Shown one piece after another: positions 6,611 to 11,424 of a stretch of 11,424 nucleotides of DNA (the first letter of the stretch is position 1; each line of letters starts with the position of its first letter). Position numbers and translations under genes: made by a program. This DNA is from Planctomycetota bacterium (GTDB taxonomy: Bacteria; Planctomycetota; UBA1135; UBA2386), in the NCBI GenBank assembly GCA_020425885.1, contig JAGQRA010000522.1:1-11424 (forward strand). The letters run 5' to 3'. The notes under the pieces were generated by a model. It saw only the letters and a list, made by a program, of their open reading frames with translations, had not been told where the DNA came from and made no database searches.

Positions 6611-7693
6611 CTACCTGCGCCGCTTCCCCTGCTGCAGCAACTCGACCATCGCCTCACCCATGGCCAGACCGACGTTCATGTAGGTCTTGGCGTTGCCACC
6701 GTAGTGGGCGTTGGAGCTCGAGCCCATGCTGAGCGGGTGCGTGTAGACGGTCGCGACTGAGCCCTCGAGGCGCGGGTTCTTGTTCGCGTCGCTGAGGTCG
6801 AACATGCCCTCGATGATCAGCTTCTCGTTGCCCTCGGCGGCGTCCCTGTCGGTCTGGCCCAGGGTGGCGCAGACGAACTTCGCGTCAGGCGCGTCGAACT
6901 CCTTGCGCAGCGCGGTGACGAGGCGGACGAGGTTGTCGCCGTACTTGCTGGCCAGCCCGGCGTCGTAGCGGTCCTTGTCACCCTGCCACCACAGGAAGCC
7001 CGCGACCTCGAACTTCCTCGCGCCGGGATAGAACCTGCCCAGGTCTTCGAGCACGGCCTTCGCGCGCGCGACGTCTCCCGCGAACTGACAGCCTGCAGTC
7101 CAGCCGATCGGCTCCGGCTTCGTGCCTTCCTCCCACTTCATCGGGCTCTGACCGTAGCCGGCATACACGAAGGTCTTACCGCTCGCGGGGTCGTGGAACT
7201 CGTACGACTCCGAACCCGGCGGCAGCAGGTCCCAGCCGAGGCTGCGGTTGCCGATCGAACTCTTGAGGATCAGCACGGGCGCGTCGAGCGCGTTGCCGAG
7301 CTGGTGGCCGATACCCTGCTCGATGCCGATCTTCTTGCCCGAGACCGTCAGCCAATCGTTGCGCTTGACGCTCGTCTTGCCGGGCCCGCCGCTGCCCATC
7401 ACGTGCACGTTGCGCACGTCGTGCCGCGCAGTCCAGCCGCCGGAGTCGTCGACGAGGAACGGGTAGAGCCCCTCCTCCTTGACCGCGTGCTCGAGCGTCC
7501 CCTCGCCGCCCTCGACCTTGCCCATCTCGAGCGTGTTCGACTGGCCCATGACGAGGAAGACCTGGACCGGCTTCTTCATGTCGGCGGGCTTGCCGTCGGG
7601 AGCCGGCAGGTCCTGCGCCGCCGATGGCAGCGCCGTGCCGATCATCAAGAGCGGGCCGAACAGGACGCCGGCGAGGGGGTTGGCTGGCCGCAT
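6611..7693 (-). CDS. secreted sialate O-acetylesterase-like (SASA) carbohydrate esterase
   Basis: 360 aa. A signal peptide covers residues 1-27 (basic start, hydrophobic LAGVLFGPLLMIG, cut near PSAAQ). The mature protein opens with VFLVMGQSN (residues 45-53), the nucleophile block of the SASA/CE6-like SGNH esterases with S52 as nucleophile. Other matches are LKSSIGNRSLGWD, FLWWQGDKDRYD (the family's WxQGE block, here with D in place of E) and a late histidine in NAHYGGNAKTYM. The family removes O-acetyl groups from sugars. The ATG at 7693 is preferred over a GTG at 7738 because it directly starts the signal peptide. The stop abuts the stop of the SGNH partner gene with no base between, so the two convergent transcripts must overlap. 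Next to an acetylation module, a role in trimming acetyl groups from the same or a scavenged glycan is plausible but inferred. Confidence 0.85.
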   Translation of the reverse strand: MRPANPLAGVLFGPLLMIGTALPSAAQDLPAPDGKPADMKKPVQVFLVMGQSNTLEMGKVEGGEGTLEHAVKEEGLYPFLVDDSGGWTARHDVRNVHVMGSGGPGKTSVKRNDWLTVSGKKIGIEQGIGHQLGNALDAPVLILKSSIGNRSLGWDLLPPGSESYEFHDPASGKTFVYAGYGQSPMKWEEGTKPEPIGWTAGCQFAGDVARAKAVLEDLGRFYPGARKFEVAGFLWWQGDKDRYDAGLASKYGDNLVRLVTALRKEFDAPDAKFVCATLGQTDRDAAEGNEKLIIEGMFDLSDANKNPRLEGSVATVYTHPLSMGSSSNAHYGGNAKTYMNVGLAMGEAMVELLQQGKRRR

Positions 7694-7799
7694 GGATCTT
7701 GCTTCTGGTTCGAGGGGAATCGTCGATCGCAGGGACACGCATCGTCCCGCTTCGGCGGGCGCATCACACCACGATGCGCGACAGTATCAGACGAAGCCC

Positions 7800-7921
7800 C
7801 GCGACCCGGCGGACAACGGCCGGCCGTGGTGCCGGCACGTCCCTCCGCATCGACGATCAACGTACCTTGCGCCGGTAGGGCGCCGGCCAGGGTGAGCAGG
7901 ACAAGTAGATCGATGATGAGC
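7800..7921 (-). pseudogene. possible decayed start of a secreted protein
   Basis: The minus strand encodes IIDLLVLLTLAGALPAQ followed by GTLIVDAEGRAGT. This resembles a signal peptide cut after AQ and the GTLxVDAxGGxGT opening I associate with planctomycete secreted beta-helix proteins. There is no ATG or GTG at its head, and after about 40 codons it runs into sequence with no protein character. It would be a remnant of a larger gene. The similarity is from memory and the stretch is short, so chance is a real alternative. Confidence 0.3.
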
Positions 7922-7943
7922 CCGGCTTGACCCGGCAAGCCGG
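7922..7943 (+). repeat. 8-bp-arm stem-loop upstream of the secreted protein gene
   Basis: CCGGCTTG, loop ACCCGG, CAAGCCGG. A perfect inverted repeat 67 bp before the ATG at 8011; it could be an operator or a leader/terminator hairpin. No T-tract follows. Confidence 0.4.
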
Positions 7944-8010
7944 TAACCGAAGGGGTTGAACGAGGTAAGTCCCCTGCAATAGTGGGCCACCCCCGTATGG
8001 GTAATCGAGC

Positions 8011-9666
8011 ATGATCATCACTGACAAACTCACCCTGGCTGCGGCCGCCGCTTGGTGTCTGAGCGCAGCCACGATGGCGCAGGCCATTCCCGACCGCGCG
8101 ACGCTCAACTCGATCCTGTCGCCCAATCACACGCTGGAAACCTTCGAAGCGTTCACCGCTGTCGGCACGATCGCACCGGCAATCGACCTCGGCAGAGCGT
8201 CCCTGGACAGCGAGACGGAGTTCCAACACCCGACAGCAGGTCACTGGGGACCGAATCTCGTCGCGCCCGGGGCCACCTACTCGGTTGGGGGTCTGATCAC
8301 GTGGATTACCGGTGGCACGGCAGGTCACGCGTCCCGTTGTATCGGTAATCCGTCGGGCCCCACCACGGGGTGGCTGCACATCGACTACACGATTCCCGTT
8401 CCCGCCTGTGGGCTGGACGTCTCCGTCGGCTTCTTCTGGGGCGGCTCGGGCGTCGCCACGTTCAAGGATCCTGCCGGCGCCGTGCTCGGCACGGTTCCTT
8501 TCTCCACGACCTTTGGCACCAACGCTTTCGTCGGTTGGCAGTCGGCGTCCGGAATCGGACGGGTCGAGATCTCCTCAGGGAGCTCGCCGTTCCCACCCTA
8601 CTCACCTGCCATCGACAACCATGCCTACGACATCGACGCGTCATTGATCGCACGGCGGGCCGACTTCGGCACCGGGTGCAACCAGTTCCTGGCGACGGTG
8701 CATCAGAAGTACTATGGCAACTCGTTCGACCTCGCCAACACGAGCCTGCGCTTCGACCCGATCAGCAATGGCTACGCGGTGACCACGGGCACGCAGCCTG
8801 TAGTGACGCCGACCGCAGCGCCGATCGCGCTCGGCAACGGACAGGTCGTACCGCTGGCGCTCGGTTGGACCTTCCCGCATTCGATGGGCTCGACGTCGAC
8901 GCTGTGGCTGTCGAGCAGCGGGTCGGTGCACATGCAGCCGTACACCTATCCCCCGTATACGGCGTCGTTCGAGCTGACGAACATTCCCGGGCCGGTGTTC
9001 GCGGCGCGGATGGCACACCTGGCGCCGGGCTCAGGTGGCACGGTGACGTTCGAGAACGACGCGGTCAACGGCATCGCGACGATCACGTTCGACCAGGTGT
9101 CGACCGTGTTCGCCAACGTCTGGTTGCAGACGTTCCAGATGGTTTTCTCCGCGACCGGGTCGGTCGAGTTCCGCTACGGTGCGTGCTCACCGATTCCGCA
9201 AGAGACGGTCACCGGTTGGAGCCCCGGTCTGGGCAGCCTACCCACCGTCCCGGTCGACCTGTCGGCGATCACCTACCTCGAAGTGCCGGGAGTCGACTCG
9301 CGCGCCCTGGATCTGAGCGTGAGCGCGCGGCCGATCCTTGGTACGACGATCGACCTGACCCTCGATCACATCCCTGCCGGCAGCGCGATCGCGGCGCATG
9401 TGATCGGCCTGTCGCAGACCACCCCTCCGCTCGATCTGACCCAGTTCGGCGGCGCGGGCTGCTTCGGCCTGGTCTCGCCCGACGCCATCGTGATCACGCC
9501 ATCGCCGGCGAGCGCGGCGGTCTACTCATTGGTCCTGCCGGCGACGCCGGGCCTCCTCGGAGTGACGATGTTAGCGCAGGGCCTGGTCTACGGACCGCAC
9601 GGGCTCAACGGTCCGCCCGGCGTGATGTCCTCCGACGCCTTGCGACTCGTGACCGGCACCATGTGA
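8011..9666 (+). CDS. secreted surface protein of unknown function, planctomycete type
   Basis: 551 aa. A signal peptide (K6, hydrophobic LTLAAAAAWCLSAATM, cut after AQA at residue 25) is followed by two beta-rich parts and a C-terminal region. Part one (about 26-210) has an ETFEAFTAVG opening and many Gly/Thr/Ser strands, like the jelly-roll/anchor modules of PEP-CTERM-type exported proteins, but no sorting tail is present. Part two (about 215-425, from FGTGCNQFLATVHQKYYGNS) contains LWLSSSGSVHMQ and ATITFDQVSTVFANVWLQTF. The end (about 430-551, from LDLSVSARPILGTTIDLTL) has the LGTTIDL and LDLTQFG pattern that I know from many planctomycete secreted proteins of unknown role. No catalytic motif is visible. 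Start: the ATG at 8011 gives a proper signal peptide despite lacking a Shine-Dalgarno sequence. Probably extracellular or cell-surface, structural or binding; function not known. Confidence 0.8.
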   Translation: MIITDKLTLAAAAAWCLSAATMAQAIPDRATLNSILSPNHTLETFEAFTAVGTIAPAIDLGRASLDSETEFQHPTAGHWGPNLVAPGATYSVGGLITWITGGTAGHASRCIGNPSGPTTGWLHIDYTIPVPACGLDVSVGFFWGGSGVATFKDPAGAVLGTVPFSTTFGTNAFVGWQSASGIGRVEISSGSSPFPPYSPAIDNHAYDIDASLIARRADFGTGCNQFLATVHQKYYGNSFDLANTSLRFDPISNGYAVTTGTQPVVTPTAAPIALGNGQVVPLALGWTFPHSMGSTSTLWLSSSGSVHMQPYTYPPYTASFELTNIPGPVFAARMAHLAPGSGGTVTFENDAVNGIATITFDQVSTVFANVWLQTFQMVFSATGSVEFRYGACSPIPQETVTGWSPGLGSLPTVPVDLSAITYLEVPGVDSRALDLSVSARPILGTTIDLTLDHIPAGSAIAAHVIGLSQTTPPLDLTQFGGAGCFGLVSPDAIVITPSPASAAVYSLVLPATPGLLGVTMLAQGLVYGPHGLNGPPGVMSSDALRLVTGTM

Positions 9667-9671
9667 TCTGT

Positions 9672-9705
9672 CGGGCAGCTCGCACGTGAGCTCGGCAGGT
9701 GCCCG
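9672..9705 (+). repeat. nested hairpin between the two secreted-protein genes
   Basis: Outer arms CGGGCA (9672-9677) and TGCCCG (9700-9705), inner arms GCTC (9678-9681) and GAGC (9688-9691). It lies just after the stop at 9666 and before the ATG at 9722. With no T-run it may be a terminator-like or mRNA-processing hairpin, or attenuate the downstream gene. Confidence 0.4.
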
Positions 9706-9721
9706 GATACAACACGCTCAG

Positions 9722-11257
9722 ATGCGCGCCTTCGTCCTTCGCCTCGCCACCGTGCCTGCGCTGGCCATCCCCCTTCCCATTCCGCTGCCGGCACAGGGCA
9801 CGCCGGCCACCGTCGCCACGCACTACTTCTATTGGTATCGCTGGCCGAACGAGCACTTCAACGAGCCCGGCGCGCCGGGCCGCGAAGGCCATGCCCGTCA
9901 CTTCGCCGAACCGACCAAGGTCAGCTACCTCTCGGCCGACTGGCACCGCGCCAACTTCACCGCGATGCGCGCGGCCGGCATCGACGTCGCGCTGCCGGTC
10001 TACTGGGGTGCGCCCGGCGCCTACGAGCGCCCGAACCTCGCCTTCTCGCGGCGCGGGTTGCCGCCGATGGTCGAAGCCCTCGACGCGATGACGGCGGCCG
10101 GCGAGACGCCGCCCAAGCTCGGCCTGTTCTACGACACCAGCACTCTGGCCAACGACGTCTGCGGGCGCATGCCGCGCGGCGGCAGGACCGACCTCACGAC
10201 CGACGCCGGCATCGAACTCTTCTGCACGACGGTCACCGACTACTTCGCGGCGATCCCGGCGCGGCATCGGGCGCGCCACCGTGGCGGCGCGCTCGTCGTG
10301 CTCTACGTCAGCGCCTTCGCCAGCCGCCACGACGCGACCCTCGGCGGCGCACTGCGCGAACGTTTCGCCGAACTGTTCCCCGGCGAGCAGGTATGCCTGG
10401 TCGCCGACGCCTCGTGGGGCGACATCGGTCAGGACCTGACGACCGCATGGGGCGCAGCACTCTGGGGACCGAAGCTGTTTCCCGGCGTGGCGCAGATCGG
10501 CGCCGGCTATGACGACCGGCCGGTCCCCGGGCGACGCACGCCGGTGCGCGAGCGCGAGGACGGCGCGTTCTACGCGAACTCGTGGCGGGCGGCGCTGCGC
10601 CATCGGCCCGAGCTCGTGCTGCTCGAGACCTGGAACGAGATGCACGAAGGCACCGAGCTGTGCCCGACGCGCGAGGAAGGACGTCGCTACCTCGAGCTGA
10701 CGGCGGCGTGGGTGCGGCGGCTGCGCGCCGGCGAGGATGGCGGCGAACCGGTCGCGCCGCAGTACCCAGAGCCGCGCGCGCGGCCCGACCTGTCGTGGGG
10801 CGAGGAAGCGAAGGGGCGACGCGAGGTCGCCGTCGACTTCGCCGCCGGCACGCGCCGCGGCCTGCGCGAGGTGGTCTGCGAGGACGGACCGTGCGGCGTC
10901 GACGGCAGCGCGCTGCGCCCGGGCCGGGTGCCGGCGACGCTCGGCAACTACCTCTACTTCCAGGTCAGCGACCACTTCGCCTTCGACGTCGATGGCGACT
11001 TCGAGCTCGAAGTGCGAAGCCACGGCGATGCCAGGCTGTGGCTCGAGTACGACTCGCGCGACGCGGCGGCGACGCTGGCCGGGGCCTACACCGCGCTGCG
11101 GCCGGCCCGATCCGAACGCGACGGCGACGGGCTCGTCGAGACCTACCGGCTGACCGGCGCGCGCTTCGCCAACCGCCAGAACGGCGGCGCCGACTTCCGA
11201 CTCGTGCTGCCCCAGCGGACGGCGGCGATCGGCGGGATCGTGCTGCGGCGGCTGTGA
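9722..11257 (+). CDS. secreted GH99/DUF5010-like putative glycoside hydrolase
   Basis: 511 aa. A signal peptide (RAFVLRLATVPALAIPLP, cut after PAQ near residue 25) leads into a catalytic-type domain (about 28-345) that begins THYFYWYRW and ends with LLETWNEMHEGTEL at 300-313. The latter matches the WNEWHEGT motif of GH99 endo-alpha-mannanase/endomannosidase and related WbsX and DUF5010 proteins; in GH99 the two glutamates of this motif are catalytic, and both are kept here (E306, E309). Between them lie GIDVALPVYWG and KLGLFYDTS, as in a TIM barrel. A beta-rich C-terminal domain (about 375-511, with NYLYFQVSDHFAFDVDGDFELEV) looks like the DUF5010 C-terminal or a carbohydrate-binding module. 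The ATG at 9722 starts the signal peptide; an upstream GTG at 9686 would spoil it. Probably degrades or trims an extracellular glycan; substrate unknown. Confidence 0.75.
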   Translation: MRAFVLRLATVPALAIPLPIPLPAQGTPATVATHYFYWYRWPNEHFNEPGAPGREGHARHFAEPTKVSYLSADWHRANFTAMRAAGIDVALPVYWGAPGAYERPNLAFSRRGLPPMVEALDAMTAAGETPPKLGLFYDTSTLANDVCGRMPRGGRTDLTTDAGIELFCTTVTDYFAAIPARHRARHRGGALVVLYVSAFASRHDATLGGALRERFAELFPGEQVCLVADASWGDIGQDLTTAWGAALWGPKLFPGVAQIGAGYDDRPVPGRRTPVREREDGAFYANSWRAALRHRPELVLLETWNEMHEGTELCPTREEGRRYLELTAAWVRRLRAGEDGGEPVAPQYPEPRARPDLSWGEEAKGRREVAVDFAAGTRRGLREVVCEDGPCGVDGSALRPGRVPATLGNYLYFQVSDHFAFDVDGDFELEVRSHGDARLWLEYDSRDAAATLAGAYTALRPARSERDGDGLVETYRLTGARFANRQNGGADFRLVLPQRTAAIGGIVLRRL

Positions 11258-11424
11258 TGCACTGACTCCATCGAGCCGGAGACCTGAGAACGGCGAACGA
11301 CCTTCACGACTGCAGCCCACTCATCGCAGTCGAACACCTGGAGACCGGAATCCGCGAACTTCGGGGCGCCCCCGGGACACCTACGCCCGAGCGGCAGCGA
11401 GCCGTCTCACCGGTGACGATCGGC
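11258..11424. other. terminal 167 bp without a supported feature
   Basis: After the hydrolase stop I see no credible reading frame, terminator hairpin with T-tract, or RNA gene before the window ends. Confidence 0.5.

Larger units (their letters stand above)
7694..8010. other. 317-bp intergenic region, palindrome-rich
   Basis: It separates the start of the esterase gene from the start of the 551-aa secreted protein gene, so both promoters should lie here. No intact gene is visible. It contains several inverted repeats: CCCGC-TTCG-GCGGG at 7746-7759, GCGCATC/GATGCGC at 7759-7779, ACGGCCGGCCGT at 7816-7827, GTGCCGGCAC at 7829-7838 and CCGGCTTG/CAAGCCGG at 7922-7943. TTGAAC at 7956-7961 with AATAGT at 7978-7983 is a weak sigma70-like pair for the plus-strand gene. 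Confidence 0.6.

Noticed and set aside
9605..11320. 571-aa minus-strand open frame opposite the GH99-like gene
   Set aside because: Composition is that of a complement frame; the plus strand has a signal peptide and the WNEMHEGT motif.
1..11424. CRISPR array, tRNA, rRNA, transposase or insertion-sequence ends
   Set aside because: No spaced direct repeats, no tRNA-like cloverleaf with TTCGAATC-type arm, and no transposase motifs or paired terminal repeats with target duplications were recognised by eye.

Overview
The window is a GC-rich, tightly packed bacterial chromosome segment, most likely from a planctomycete or a similar lineage. This rests on the combination of a secreted protein whose C-terminal region looks like those of planctomycete surface proteins, signal peptides ending in Ala-Gln, a DUF4013 membrane protein, an orphan GspG-like pseudopilin, and many genes without a Shine-Dalgarno sequence. 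I cannot name the species. I see no rRNA, tRNA, CRISPR array or complete mobile element.

Region 1 (30-1279, minus strand): two overlapping membrane-protein genes, a 175-aa protein of unknown function followed by a DUF4013 protein, sharing a GTGA stop/start overlap. Region 2 (1280-1724): a 445-bp gap with no convincing protein gene. Its plus strand is dense in nested hairpins and looks like a large structured RNA, possibly a solitary HEARO/omega-RNA without its IscB nuclease. Region 3 (1725-2941): a DUF2231 membrane protein and a divergently transcribed membrane-anchored LuxR-type regulator. A strong interrupted palindrome lies between them, directly upstream of the DUF2231 ribosome binding site. 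Region 4 (3151-3576): a lone GspG-like pseudopilin.

Region 5 (3678-7693): an O-acetylation module. An AlgI-type MBOAT membrane acyltransferase is coupled by a TTGA stop/start overlap to an SGNH-fold partner protein. A secreted sialate O-acetylesterase-like (SASA) enzyme ends exactly against it from the other strand. By family knowledge the first two add acetyl groups to an exported glycan and the third could remove them. Region 6 (7694-8010): intergenic, with many inverted repeats and a possible decayed signal-peptide fragment. Region 7 (8011-11257): two secreted proteins, a 551-aa planctomycete-type surface protein of unknown function and a GH99/DUF5010-like putative glycoside hydrolase. The last 167 bp hold nothing I can support.

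Overall, regions 5-7 suggest cell-surface or extracellular glycan modification and turnover. The most unusual item is the structured RNA candidate at about 1420-1718.
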